DNA of 64,000 nucleotides from Granulicella aggregans (lineage in GTDB: Bacteria > Acidobacteriota > Terriglobia > Terriglobales > Acidobacteriaceae): contig NZ_JACHIP010000006.1 of the NCBI RefSeq assembly GCF_014203275.1, forward strand, positions 310,001 through 374,000. The letters are read 5' to 3'. This document shows positions 27,786 through 36,378 of the stretch, one piece after another (positions within the stretch are counted from its first letter, which is position 1; every line of letters starts with the position of its first letter). The translations under genes and the position numbers were made by a program. The notes beneath the pieces were generated by a model. The model made no database searches and was not told where the DNA came from. It was given only the letters and a program-made list of their open reading frames with translations.

Positions 27786-28460
27786 CTAGTACGACTCCGC
27801 GCGTCCGAATCCTTTTGCAGTGGAACCTGACGGGCTCCCCGGCTGGCCCTTTCTGGCGGTCATTCGGACTCGAACCTCGCGCGTAAGCCGGAAGATGGCA
27901 CTCTCCACACCCTTTGTTGTAAGTCCCACAACAGGTAGCGCGGCGATCGCGGTGGCGGTCATGCCCTGCTGGTAGTGGAGCCAGAAGATGAGCCGGTCGC
28001 GCGCCTGGGCTGTGCCTTCGGTACACTCGGCCAGGCAGTCGTCGATTTCGCGCATCAACACGGCAGCACGGATCGACTCTGTCCCGCCCGAACTCTCACT
28101 TCTGGCTTCCGGTTCAACGTGATCGGAGAACTGACCTACCTCGCCATTGCCGCGCTTCTGGGTCCTCTGGGACTTGATGTAGTCATGAGTCACATTTGTG
28201 GCCACGGTCTTGACATACCCGTTGACGGCGTCCGGATGATCGATAGCGAAGCGCAACAGCTTCCTGCATCGGTCGTGGCAGAGTTTTAGATACGTCTCTT
28301 GGACGAGGTCCTCAACGATATCGGGCGCGGAGATCCCCCACCGGCGCAGGGTGCGAAGAACGGAAAGACTGATTGGGCGTTGAAATTGAAGGACCAAAGC
28401 CTGCCAGGGCATGGCATGGTCGGATTCGGCACACGCCTTGATAAGCTCCGTCGTCTTCAT
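27786..28460 (-). CDS. ECF-type RNA polymerase sigma factor
   Basis: The protein directs RNA polymerase to a specific promoter set. Region 2 is visible in FQRPISLSVLRTLRRWG and EDLVQETYLKL, with the YVKTVATNVTHDYIKSQR segment near the -10-binding helices. Region 4 is seen at DRLIFWLHYQQGMTATAIAAL. A linker of about 40 residues separates the regions. The ATG at 28460 (224 residues) gives the length and N terminus usual for this group (MKTTELIKACAES), though AAGGAG abuts it with no spacer; GTG at 28622 and ATG at 28586 are in-frame alternatives. It is the promoter-proximal gene of the pair with the zinc-finger/TPR/CHAT protein. Confidence 0.88.
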   Translation of the reverse strand: MKTTELIKACAESDHAMPWQALVLQFQRPISLSVLRTLRRWGISAPDIVEDLVQETYLKLCHDRCRKLLRFAIDHPDAVNGYVKTVATNVTHDYIKSQRTQKRGNGEVGQFSDHVEPEARSESSGGTESIRAAVLMREIDDCLAECTEGTAQARDRLIFWLHYQQGMTATAIAALPVVGLTTKGVESAIFRLTREVRVRMTARKGQPGSPSGSTAKGFGRAESY

Positions 28461-29135
28461 CTCCTTGTATGGAATCAACGGGGCCCTCGGGATGGTCAGT
28501 TTACATGATAACGATGAATTTTCAGAAGGTCGCCCCGGGGGGGAAAGGGAAACCTTCCGTTCTCGCGTCTCTTCGAAGATAGACATAAAGTTCGACTGAG
28601 GATCGCGGCGAAACGTCTTCACCCTGCCTATTCCGTGCCAGGGTAGAGGCTAGAAGCCAAAAATCGCCTACAGCCGACAGAACGGGAAGACCATGCGCGA
28701 ACGAACAAGTCGAATCTTCACGCGCCTCTCTCAAGGCAGCACACCGTTTTTTCTTCCACAGAAGAGGAGAACCAGGAAAGGTCGGCAAGCCTCGGGCATC
28801 GTGGACAACTGTGTCCTTTCTGCGCCTCTCCTGGAGTGGCCGGCAGACGATCCCAACCGCCCATTCGGCGTGACGGCAATCTGCTTCGATCACCACGAAC
28901 TGAGGGAACGCGGAAGGCCTGCCGCGGAGCGACTTGCGAACCTGCGGCATCTGATCGAAATGGTTTTGACAAGCAAACGGCGCCGCATCAAGGCGCGAAG
29001 CAAGATGAGATCCTGAAGGAATCTTCTACCGGTTGCAATCGCCGGGGATGCAGTGAGTCCCAGATCCATTGGATCTCGGAAACCGTGGCCTGATCGACTT
29101 GTCGAATATGGCTTTCGGTTTGCTATGATGCCGCC
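28461..29135. other. Divergent intergenic region, sigma factor to VOC gene
   Basis: About 675 bases lie between the chosen sigma-factor start and the VOC gene. The first 160 bases could be coding if an upstream sigma start is used. A run of CCCC/GGGG at about 28534-28541 stands out. The promoter of the sigma/CHAT operon should lie here. The only open frame with any coding flavour is 28693-29016 (listed separately). No tRNA or repeat was found. Confidence 0.4.
28693..29016 (+). CDS. Doubtful small hypothetical protein
   Basis: A 107-residue frame beginning ATG behind GGGAAG. Its N-terminal half is Arg/Lys-rich and looks random, while the second half (PFGVTAICFDHHELRERG onwards) has a more protein-like composition and codon use. 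I recognise no family. It lies upstream of the VOC gene on the same strand, 119 bases away. It may simply be chance coding potential in GC-rich DNA. Confidence 0.25.
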   Translation: MRERTSRIFTRLSQGSTPFFLPQKRRTRKGRQASGIVDNCVLSAPLLEWPADDPNRPFGVTAICFDHHELRERGRPAAERLANLRHLIEMVLTSKRRRIKARSKMRS

Positions 29136-29591
29136 ATGAATAACCTCGCGCCATTCCTATGGTTCAATGACAACGCAGAAGAAGCCGCCGAGTTTTACCT
29201 GAGCGTCTTCCCGCACGCGCGCAAGCTCAGTGAGGTGCGCTCCAAGGGTGTCGGACCGTGGCCCGCAGGCAAGATTGCCACGATCAGCATCGAGCTTGAA
29301 GGACAGGAGATGGTCTTCCTCAATGGAGGTCCAGCGCAACAACTCACCGCCGCATTTTCGTTCTTCATCCGTTGTGATTCCCAGGCAGAGATTGACAGCT
29401 ATTGGGACAAGTTGATCGAAGGCGGAAAACCAATGGCCTGCGGCTGGCTCACGGATCGCTTTGGTCTCTGCTGGCAGGTGGTGCCACGCAACATCGGCGA
29501 GTTGATCAGTCACCCCAAAGCCATGCAGGCCATGATGAGCATGATCAAGATGGACCTGCTCAGGCTTGAAGCTGCCGCGCGAGAGAGCTGA
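29136..29591 (+). CDS. VOC family protein, PhnB/3-demethylubiquinone-methyltransferase-like
   Basis: The 151-residue protein has the glyoxalase/VOC fold typical of the PhnB-like group: PFLWFNDNAEEAAEFYLSVF at the start, FVFLNGG-like strand (MVFLNGGP) in the middle, and CGWLTDRFGLCWQVVP near residue 110-125. Database entries of this type are often named 3-demethylubiquinone-9 3-methyltransferase, but the fold has no methyltransferase motif, so that name should not be trusted. It probably binds a small molecule or metal; the real substrate is unknown. It is a single gene, starting at ATG. Confidence 0.85.
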   Translation: MNNLAPFLWFNDNAEEAAEFYLSVFPHARKLSEVRSKGVGPWPAGKIATISIELEGQEMVFLNGGPAQQLTAAFSFFIRCDSQAEIDSYWDKLIEGGKPMACGWLTDRFGLCWQVVPRNIGELISHPKAMQAMMSMIKMDLLRLEAAARES

Positions 29592-29799
29592 AAGCTCGAT
29601 CTGGCATAGCAGCGTAAGTCTTTAGCTCCATAGAATATTTCCGGCCGCGCGACTTCGCGCTTGCGCTGAATTTGAACGCTTCGTCTTGCGTCCAAGGACC
29701 TCCTTCTGGACTTACAAAGCAAAGACGAAAGCGTGACACACTGCTGACACATCCAGTTGGCGACGTCGTTAGCGTAAGGGCTGTAGTCACGCGCCGCCT

Positions 29800-30879
29800 A
29801 TGCCCATACCCTTCAGACAGTCACAGTGCAGAAACAAAGACAGACGACGCCTTCAACTTATCGCCGCGATACTGTCTCTATTCGCTTTTGCGACCGGACC
29901 CCATTCTTCGCAGGCTAAAGCTCAAAACGTTCCCATCATCAGTGGGTCGGTCGGGATGCTCAGCGAGACCAATGCTGGCGTCAACTTCTTTCAGCCAGTC
30001 GTCGCTCCGGTCTTCGCCGCCCCGCTAGGCCCTCACCTACTGGCCGAAGGACGCTTCAACTTCGACGGCTTCTTTATCCAGAACAACCGCACCGGCCCAT
30101 ACCATGGGCAACTCTTCAAATCGACGCAGATCCTGCAGTTCGACTACATCGTCAACTCCCGGTTGACCATCGTGGCTGGACAATCACTCACCCCCTTCAA
30201 CACCTACAACGAACGTCTCTCACAGCTATGGCAGCAAAACTTTCAGGATGCCCCGCTTATCTCCGCGGTCGGCACCAGGGATACCGGCACATCCTTCGGC
30301 ATGCAAGCCCGCGGAAATGCAGCCGGAAATGAGCACGTTCAGCTGAACTATGTCGGGTGGTTCTCCAAGCGACAAGATCGATTCTCATTGAACGGAACGC
30401 GAGCCATCGGAGACCGCCTTGAAGTCTTCTTTCCTAACAAGAGAATCGAGATAGGAACTTCGTTCACGCGACGGCTGCAGGACACCCGTTATAACTCCGT
30501 TGGCGTTCACTTCTACTGGCTTCCTTTGAGTTCGCCGTTCCAGGTAAGAGCGGAATACGCGCACGATCCGCATTCGCAAGGCTACTGGATAGAGAACTCT
30601 TACCGCCTCTCACAATGGCGCGGCCCTGACAGCTTGATCGGTCGCGTGGAACCTCTCTTTCGTCTCCAGCAGACCTTTCGAAATAGCCCATCATCGACCG
30701 ATGGCCTTCCAGGCGTCGACACCACTCTCGCGGACTTTGGCCTCGATTATCACTTTCCTCACGATATTCGGTTCAACTCCAGCTATTCGAGAAAATTCGC
30801 AGCAAATGGCAACGGGAATATCTGGGGACTTTCACTCAATTATCGCTTTCTATTTCCCGCATGGCCTGGGAGGAAGTAA
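29800..30879 (+). CDS. Predicted outer-membrane beta-barrel protein heading a redox operon
   Basis: The 359-residue protein starts with a basic region and a signal helix (about residues 18-40, ending SSQAKAQ). The rest alternates polar and hydrophobic residues in about 14 short strands rich in Tyr, Phe and Asn, typical of an outer-membrane barrel (for example RFNFDGFFIQ, ILQFDYIV, LNYVGWF, IRFNSSYS, LSLNYRF). I recognise no named family. Its stop overlaps the ATG of the cytochrome gene by one base (TAATG), so they are translationally coupled, and two more redox genes follow. It could be a pore or a sleeve for electron transfer, but only the gene order suggests this. The first ATG at 29800 is assumed. 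Confidence 0.65.
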   Translation: MPIPFRQSQCRNKDRRRLQLIAAILSLFAFATGPHSSQAKAQNVPIISGSVGMLSETNAGVNFFQPVVAPVFAAPLGPHLLAEGRFNFDGFFIQNNRTGPYHGQLFKSTQILQFDYIVNSRLTIVAGQSLTPFNTYNERLSQLWQQNFQDAPLISAVGTRDTGTSFGMQARGNAAGNEHVQLNYVGWFSKRQDRFSLNGTRAIGDRLEVFFPNKRIEIGTSFTRRLQDTRYNSVGVHFYWLPLSSPFQVRAEYAHDPHSQGYWIENSYRLSQWRGPDSLIGRVEPLFRLQQTFRNSPSSTDGLPGVDTTLADFGLDYHFPHDIRFNSSYSRKFAANGNGNIWGLSLNYRFLFPAWPGRK

Positions 30880-31178
30880 TGAAGAAGTTAATCTATCCGA
30901 TCCTTCTTGGCTTATTCGGCATCTCCTGTGCTCTCGCTTCGTCTGCAAGCCAGACAGCGAAGTCGTCCGCCCCTAACTCCGCGCCTCCTTCTACCCAGAA
31001 AAGCGCATCCCCTGATGATCAGGGCGAACGCGCATTCAGGGCCAACTGCTCGCGCTGCCACTATGCTCCCGACACATTGAACCCGCGCATCACCGGAACC
31101 GTGATCCGCCACATGAGGGTGCGCGCCAATCTCAGCGCGGCCGACGAGCGCGCCATCCTTCACTACCTCAATCCATAA
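30879..31178 (+). CDS. Small secreted monohaem c-type cytochrome
   Basis: The 99-residue protein has a signal peptide (residues 1-20, ALASSAS) followed by a low-complexity Ser/Pro/Ala linker and one haem attachment site, CSRCH (Cys57, Cys60, His61). Met near HMRVRANL may be the distal ligand. It is shorter than usual cytochrome c domains, with a compact C terminus (ADERAILHYLNP). The start at 30879 has GGAGG just upstream and overlaps the previous stop; a longer in-frame start at 30861 is less likely because it would bury the signal. It is probably a periplasmic electron carrier that works with the CuA protein downstream. Confidence 0.85.
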   Translation: MKKLIYPILLGLFGISCALASSASQTAKSSAPNSAPPSTQKSASPDDQGERAFRANCSRCHYAPDTLNPRITGTVIRHMRVRANLSAADERAILHYLNP

Positions 31179-31204
31179 ACCTTCGCAGTTCTCAGGAGAG
31201 ATCA

Positions 31205-31564
31205 ATGCTGTTAAAACGCATATCAGGCTATGTACTCCTTGCCCTCATACTTTGCGGGATCGTCCCGCGTCGTGCAGCCGCGCAGGCAGGCAAGAAGATC
31301 GAGATTGTCGCCAAACGTTATGACTTCACCCCTGGCGACATCACGGTCAAGAAGGGTGAACCCGTCACCATCGTTCTCACCAGCAAGGACGTCGATCACG
31401 GCTTGAAGTTCAAGGACTTCAATGTGTCGGTAAGTGCTAAGAAGGGCGAGACGAAGGAAGTTACCTTCACTCCGGACAAGACGGGAACCTTCGTTGGTCA
31501 GTGTTCCGTCTTCTGCGGTTCCGGTCACGGGTCGATGAAGCTAAGTCTCCACGTCACCGACTAA
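31205..31564 (+). CDS. Soluble CuA-type cupredoxin (cytochrome-oxidase-subunit-II-like domain without membrane anchor)
   Basis: The 119-residue secreted protein (signal about residues 1-27) is one cupredoxin domain. All residues that bind the dinuclear CuA centre in cytochrome oxidase subunit II are present: His65 (DVDHG), then Cys100, Cys104, His108 and Met111 in QCSVFCGSGHGSM. In oxidases this domain is anchored by two membrane helices next to subunit I; here there is no anchor and no oxidase gene in the window. It is therefore a free CuA electron carrier, or the donor/acceptor of an enzyme encoded elsewhere. It sits between two cytochrome c genes in one operon. Confidence 0.88.
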   Translation: MLLKRISGYVLLALILCGIVPRRAAAQAGKKIEIVAKRYDFTPGDITVKKGEPVTIVLTSKDVDHGLKFKDFNVSVSAKKGETKEVTFTPDKTGTFVGQCSVFCGSGHGSMKLSLHVTD

Positions 31565-31567
31565 TCT

Positions 31568-32059
31568 ATGCGCCGACCAAATCCAACTCGCCCGGCGATG
31601 AGGCTGCACCTGCTGCTCGCAGTCACCGCGCTCCTAGGTGGATGCAAGGTGAGCCCAGCCGGGAAGGTAGAGAGCGGAACCGTGAACTTCATCAAGCACC
31701 ACATCACGGTGGGGAATAAGAAGCTCAAGAACCCTTTCGAATCGAATTCCGATAATCTGGCGACCGGTAAAGAGGCCTTCGGTCATTACTGCGTCGCCTG
31801 CCATGGAATCGATGGTCAAAACACCGGCGTGCCCTTCGCGGAGAAGATGTCGCCTCCCCTGCCACTACTCACTTCATCGGGCGTTCAGAGCTATACCGAT
31901 GGACAACTCAAATGGATCATCGACAACGGAATCGCGCCTTCGGGAATGCCCGCTTCCAAAGGGACTCTAAGCGAAGACGAGATCTGGACGATCGTTGTCT
32001 ACCTCCGGCATCTCCCGCCAGCGGGAAGTGTTGGAGAGCCCGAGATGTATAGCCATTGA
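31568..32059 (+). CDS. Cytochrome c lipoprotein
   Basis: The N terminus is a lipoprotein signal with a lipobox LLGGC, so Cys26 would be lipid-modified and the protein held on a membrane facing the periplasm. One haem site CVACH (Cys75, Cys78, His79) lies in a class I cytochrome domain (GKEAFGHYCVACHG, then SGMPASKGTLSEDEIWTIVVYLRHL, where Met is the likely sixth ligand). It starts three bases after the CuA gene stop. The gene is the last of the four-gene redox operon. Met11 is an alternative start that would give a shorter signal peptide. Confidence 0.88.
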   Translation: MRRPNPTRPAMRLHLLLAVTALLGGCKVSPAGKVESGTVNFIKHHITVGNKKLKNPFESNSDNLATGKEAFGHYCVACHGIDGQNTGVPFAEKMSPPLPLLTSSGVQSYTDGQLKWIIDNGIAPSGMPASKGTLSEDEIWTIVVYLRHLPPAGSVGEPEMYSH

Positions 32060-32089
32060 ATTTCGCGCCGCGGAGAAAGGAGGAGAACG

Positions 32090-33400
32090 ATGAAGTGGAG
32101 CCAGCAAGCAGATCAAGACGTTGTGCAAGTCGTAGTCATGGCGTTCAGGAATGATGTCGAATACTTGCGCGATGCGCTCATGCATATCTCTACAAAGAAG
32201 TGGGAACGAAGCTTCTACTGGCTCGACGCAAGCGGGATGGCTCTCTATCTTCTGCGCCGTCTTGAAGAACTCGGGGTTGCCGATCTCCTTCCGCCACGGG
32301 TCCGTGCACGTCTCGTTCAGAATCTCGCCGACAACGCCGAACGCTCCGTATCCATGCTCCATGAATTCAAGCTACTGAATCGCGCCTTTCAGGACGCGGG
32401 GGTCGAATACTGCAATCTCAAGGGGTTTACGCTCTCTCCAAATTCCTGCCCACATCCCTCGCTGCGAACTCAACTCGACTTCGACTTCCTTTTAAACGGC
32501 GCCGACTTGAAGCGTTGCTGCGAAGTCCTCTCGACCTTTGGCTATGCTCTTCACGCTTCGACGGACACGGTGTTCGAGTTCAAGACCTATAGCGACCAGT
32601 TAGCCGACATCTCCAATCTCTATAAACCTCGTGAGCAGCGATCCGTCGAACTACACTTTCCCTGCGCCGACGGGTCAGACCACCAACCGCGTCGCGACCC
32701 GCGGCTTCAAAATCTGCACTCGATGAACTTCGAAGGATTTGAAATTCCCACGCTCTCATCCGCAGATCAACTTATCGGTCAAGCGACCCATATCCTCTCG
32801 CATCTATGCGGACCTTCCACTCGCCTGGCATGGCTCCTGGAATTTCGAAATCACCTGACCTTCCACTCAAGTGATCGAGCCTTCCTTGATGAGGTACTAC
32901 GGCGACTAGATCGTGACGGAAGGGCGGAGATCGCGATGGGAGCTGTCTGCCTGCTCACAAGAATCCTCTTCGACTGCCCGATTCCGGCGGCCTTCGAATG
33001 CGGCCCAGTCCAAAACCTGCCGCCCCCCATCAAGCTTTGGATCAATCGCTATGGAAGCAGCTCGGTACTCGCTGACTTCCCCGGAACCAAGCTTCATTTG
33101 CTGCTGCGCGAGCAGCTTGAATCGGACACCCGCACATGGGAGAGAGAGAGAAGCAGGGCTCTTCTGCCCCTCAGCCGTCCCCCGCGCATCTTTCCCGTGA
33201 AGTCCGATGCGAGCCTCGGGAAGCGCATAAAGAGCGAGTTCTACCAGCTTCGCTACGAGGCCTTCCGTCTTCGCTTCCATATCTTCCAAGGCCTTGCCTA
33301 TCTCGCCGAGTCTCGCCGCTGGCGCCGGCTTCTAAAGGAACACGCCGCGCTGCCCGCGACTTCCGCGAGTCTCCGCTCTGAGACGGTGCCAACACGATGA
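32090..33400 (+). CDS. Nucleotidyltransferase-like protein (PF14907-type) at the head of the exopolysaccharide operon
   Basis: The 436-residue protein shows the marks of the uncharacterised nucleotidyltransferase family PF14907: LKGFTLSPNSCPHPSLR followed by an acidic pair in QLDFDFLL (about residue 140), then VELHFPCADG. Members are found beside exopolysaccharide, exosortase and peptide-modification genes, but their substrate is unknown. The start has a strong AAGGAGGAG site. Its stop overlaps the start of the SLBB exporter gene (ATGA), making it the first of nine closely coupled genes. The C-terminal 120 residues are helical and basic. A role in modifying or licensing the polysaccharide is an inference. 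Confidence 0.75.
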   Translation: MKWSQQADQDVVQVVVMAFRNDVEYLRDALMHISTKKWERSFYWLDASGMALYLLRRLEELGVADLLPPRVRARLVQNLADNAERSVSMLHEFKLLNRAFQDAGVEYCNLKGFTLSPNSCPHPSLRTQLDFDFLLNGADLKRCCEVLSTFGYALHASTDTVFEFKTYSDQLADISNLYKPREQRSVELHFPCADGSDHQPRRDPRLQNLHSMNFEGFEIPTLSSADQLIGQATHILSHLCGPSTRLAWLLEFRNHLTFHSSDRAFLDEVLRRLDRDGRAEIAMGAVCLLTRILFDCPIPAAFECGPVQNLPPPIKLWINRYGSSSVLADFPGTKLHLLLREQLESDTRTWERERSRALLPLSRPPRIFPVKSDASLGKRIKSEFYQLRYEAFRLRFHIFQGLAYLAESRRWRRLLKEHAALPATSASLRSETVPTR

Positions 33401-36378
33401 ATTTTGCTAGCTCCATGAGTTCTTTGCACCGGGCGATTCTCATCGCGGTGTCTCTCACTTCGATCAATCTGGTCTTCGCGCAGCAACAACAACAGCAGCA
33501 GCAAAGCCCGGGCGATCTACAGCAAGGGGAGATCCCCGCCACGAATTCCGGTATATCGAGCTCACAGACCGGAAGACCCCCAGCGACGCGACGCGACTCT
33601 TTGAGCGCCGTACAGATCGACTCGATCCTGCAGCAGCATCCCGACTTGATCGTAGAACTGAAGTCATTGCTTGCAGACCAACTGCAGCAGACCGGCATCA
33701 ACGCGCTCGCAGACTCGATTACCGACGAACAGCTATACGATCAGATCGCCCTCAGCGCGAGTCTTCGCAGCACCATCACCGATTGGCTGCGTGCTCGCGG
33801 CTACGTCGTCCAATCTGATCTTCAGCGCTCCGCATCGGATCAGGATGTGCACGATCCACGCAGTTTGGACGAGCTGCGGGGAGGGGATGATCTGCCTCGG
33901 ATGGCAACCGATCCCGACCTCGATCAGCTCTCTCCGCAGCTAAGCAACATAGCACCTCCACAACACAGCCCGGAGGACTCCTCTTCTCTTCTTCCAATCG
34001 GCAGAAGAGAGTCCGACCGTCAGGCCCAGTTAGAGAGTCAAAATCCGCAGACCACTAGGAAGAGCTCTGTATCATCAGATTCGCAGCGCCCGGATCAGAA
34101 GGACACGCCAGCTCCCGAGCTCATCCACCGACCTACGCCGTACAACCTGCTCTCGCTGCGCGATCTATATACGCAGATCCCGCAGGACACGACCAAGCTG
34201 AAGCGTTTCGGCTCGGAGGTCTTCCTTCGCCGGGACGGCGGCCAACTCTCGCAATCGGAGAGCGCCACCACTCATCAAGCTCCTCTCGATGTCCCGATCG
34301 GCCCGGACTACATACTCGGCTCCGGAGACAGCATCGTCATCAATCTCTCGGGCGGAGTATCGCAGACTCTGAACCGCACCATCGATCGCGAAGGCAAGAT
34401 CGCTTTGCCCGAAGCCGGATCGCTGGTAGTTGCAGGACTTTCGCTCGACCGCGCCCAGGTGGTCATCGAAGCAGCTTTGAAGCAGCAGTTCCGCACCGCG
34501 CACGCTGATGTGACGATCGCGCGGTTACGCACCGTTCGAGTCTATGTCGTCGGAGATGTGCAGCGGCCCGGCGCCTACGACATCACCTCCCTCTCCACGC
34601 CGTTGAATGCGCTCTTTGCCGCAGGCGGCCCGACAAGCGTTGGCTCGCTACGAATCGTTCGCCACCTTCGTGGAGGACAGCTAGTGCGGGAGGTCGACCT
34701 CTACGACTTCCTGCTCCACGGCCTGCGTGTGAACGACGAACGCCTGCAGTCCGGCGACACACTTCTCGTTCCCGCAGCGGGCCCACAGGCTTCTATCTCA
34801 GGAGCAGTCAAGCGGCCCGCCATCTACGAACTCAAGGCAGGAGAGACGCTGGCAACACTGTTAGAAGATGCTGGAGGTGCGACCGCCGCTGCGTCGATGA
34901 ACCACGTCACGATTGACCGCATCGAAGCGGATCATAAGCGTGAGACTCTAACCCTCGATATCAAGCACGACGGCTCGCAGGAAGACGTCCTCAGCGCCAC
35001 AAGCTCCTTCAGCATCCATGACGGGGACTCGATCCGGGTCGCACCGATCCTCCCGTATAGCGAGAGCGCCGTCTATCTCGAAGGACACGTGGTCCGGCCC
35101 GGCAAATACTCCTATCGCGAAGGCATGAAGTTGAGCGATCTTTTGCGCAGCTACCAGGACCTTCTGCCTGAGCCATCTGTGAATGGCGATATCGTCCGCC
35201 TCGTCCCACCAGATCTACACGCCGAAACCATCCAATTCCAGGTAGCAGATGTTCTCATCGGTAATGCCTCTATCGCGTTGCGTCCCTTTGACACCGTCAA
35301 GCTCTACGGTCGCTACGAAGTAGACTCTCCCCGGGTAACCATTCGTGGAGAGGTGCTGCATCCCGGCTCATACGCCCTGTCGGACGGCATGACGGCGGCT
35401 GGTCTAGTCCGCATGGCTGGCGGCTTCAAGCGCGACGCCCTACTGGAGAGCGCCGACCTTACAAGCTACAGCGTCGTCAATGGGGACAAGGTGGTAAGCG
35501 ATCGATCGTCGATACAGATCGGTAAAGCGATAGGAGGCCTCGATCGCTCCTCCGACGTGCCGCTCAAATCTGGCGACATCCTCACGATTCATCAGATCTC
35601 CGGGTGGAGCGACATCGGCGCTTCAGTCAGGATCAACGGAGAGGCCGTCTATCCCGGCAGCTACGGCCTTCAGGAAGGTGAGCGTCTTAGCTCGGTTCTC
35701 CGTCGCGCGGGCGGCTTCAGGAGTACCGCATATCCCGACGGCGCAATCCTTATACGCACCCAGGTAAAACAGCTCGAAGAGAAGAGCCGCGAAGAGTTGA
35801 TCCGCCAGATCGAAACGACTTCAGTCTCGGCGCGGATCACGCCAAGTCTCTCCGGGCAAGATCAGAGCTCGCTCCTGCAAGCAGCAACACAACAACAGAA
35901 TGAAGTATTGGCTCGCTTACGCAGCCAGCCCGCGAGCGGCAGGCTAGTGATCCACATCGGCTCTGATATCGCTTCCTGGGCCAACACCGACGCAGACATT
36001 GAGCTCCGTAGCGGCGATATTCTCACCATTCCTAAGCGTCCTGGCTTCGTTCTGGTCAGTGGGCAGGTCTACAACTCCTCTGCGATCACCTTCGTTCCCG
36101 GTAAGTCTGCGGGCTGGTATCTGCAGCAGGCCGGCGGCACAAATGAAGTCGCGAATAACAAGGAGATCTTTGTCGTCCGGGCCAATGGCTCCGTAATCGG
36201 GAGGCGCTCCGGCGGAACCTTTTCCGGCGGAGTGTTGTCGACTCGTTTGCAGCCGGGAGATCTGATCGTGGTGCCGCAGAAGATCATCGGCGGCTCTCTC
36301 GTCTGGCGGAACCTCCTCACCGTCGCGCAGATCGCATCTTCACTGGCCATTACGGCGGCAGTCTCGGGTGTCCTTTGA
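33397..36378 (+). CDS. Large SLBB-domain polysaccharide export protein (Wza-like)
   Basis: The 993-residue protein is probably the outer-membrane/periplasmic exporter of the polysaccharide. A signal peptide (residues 1-28, VFAQ) is followed by a Gln tract and about 230 low-complexity Ser/Gln/Asp-rich residues of unknown role. The Poly_export domain begins near residue 300 (LDVPIGPDYILGSGDSIVI). At least five SLBB-type modules follow, each with a motif like GAVKRPAIYELKAGETL, GHVVRPGKYSYREGMKL, GEVLHPGSYALSDGMT, GEAVYPGSYGLQEGER and GQVYNSSAITFVPG. A hydrophobic helix closes the chain. It is much longer than E. coli Wza (379). Overlaps on both sides show translational coupling. Confidence 0.92.
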   Translation: MNFASSMSSLHRAILIAVSLTSINLVFAQQQQQQQQSPGDLQQGEIPATNSGISSSQTGRPPATRRDSLSAVQIDSILQQHPDLIVELKSLLADQLQQTGINALADSITDEQLYDQIALSASLRSTITDWLRARGYVVQSDLQRSASDQDVHDPRSLDELRGGDDLPRMATDPDLDQLSPQLSNIAPPQHSPEDSSSLLPIGRRESDRQAQLESQNPQTTRKSSVSSDSQRPDQKDTPAPELIHRPTPYNLLSLRDLYTQIPQDTTKLKRFGSEVFLRRDGGQLSQSESATTHQAPLDVPIGPDYILGSGDSIVINLSGGVSQTLNRTIDREGKIALPEAGSLVVAGLSLDRAQVVIEAALKQQFRTAHADVTIARLRTVRVYVVGDVQRPGAYDITSLSTPLNALFAAGGPTSVGSLRIVRHLRGGQLVREVDLYDFLLHGLRVNDERLQSGDTLLVPAAGPQASISGAVKRPAIYELKAGETLATLLEDAGGATAAASMNHVTIDRIEADHKRETLTLDIKHDGSQEDVLSATSSFSIHDGDSIRVAPILPYSESAVYLEGHVVRPGKYSYREGMKLSDLLRSYQDLLPEPSVNGDIVRLVPPDLHAETIQFQVADVLIGNASIALRPFDTVKLYGRYEVDSPRVTIRGEVLHPGSYALSDGMTAAGLVRMAGGFKRDALLESADLTSYSVVNGDKVVSDRSSIQIGKAIGGLDRSSDVPLKSGDILTIHQISGWSDIGASVRINGEAVYPGSYGLQEGERLSSVLRRAGGFRSTAYPDGAILIRTQVKQLEEKSREELIRQIETTSVSARITPSLSGQDQSSLLQAATQQQNEVLARLRSQPASGRLVIHIGSDIASWANTDADIELRSGDILTIPKRPGFVLVSGQVYNSSAITFVPGKSAGWYLQQAGGTNEVANNKEIFVVRANGSVIGRRSGGTFSGGVLSTRLQPGDLIVVPQKIIGGSLVWRNLLTVAQIASSLAITAAVSGVL
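33481..33504 (+). repeat. CAR trinucleotide tract encoding eight glutamines
   Basis: Eight CAG/CAA codons in a row sit just after the predicted signal-peptidase site of the SLBB exporter. Mixed CAG and CAA reduce slippage, but length changes stay in frame and would alter only the mature N terminus. Confidence 0.9.

Noticed and set aside
24078..28460. Type III-E CRISPR (Craspase) locus
   Set aside because: No repeat array, Cas7-11 or Csx30-like gene is present; only the sigma/TPR-CHAT theme is shared.
29560..29790. Minus-strand frame of 76 codons between the VOC gene and the barrel gene
   Set aside because: Its middle looks slightly protein-like, but it overlaps the VOC gene end and has no recognisable family or ribosome binding site.
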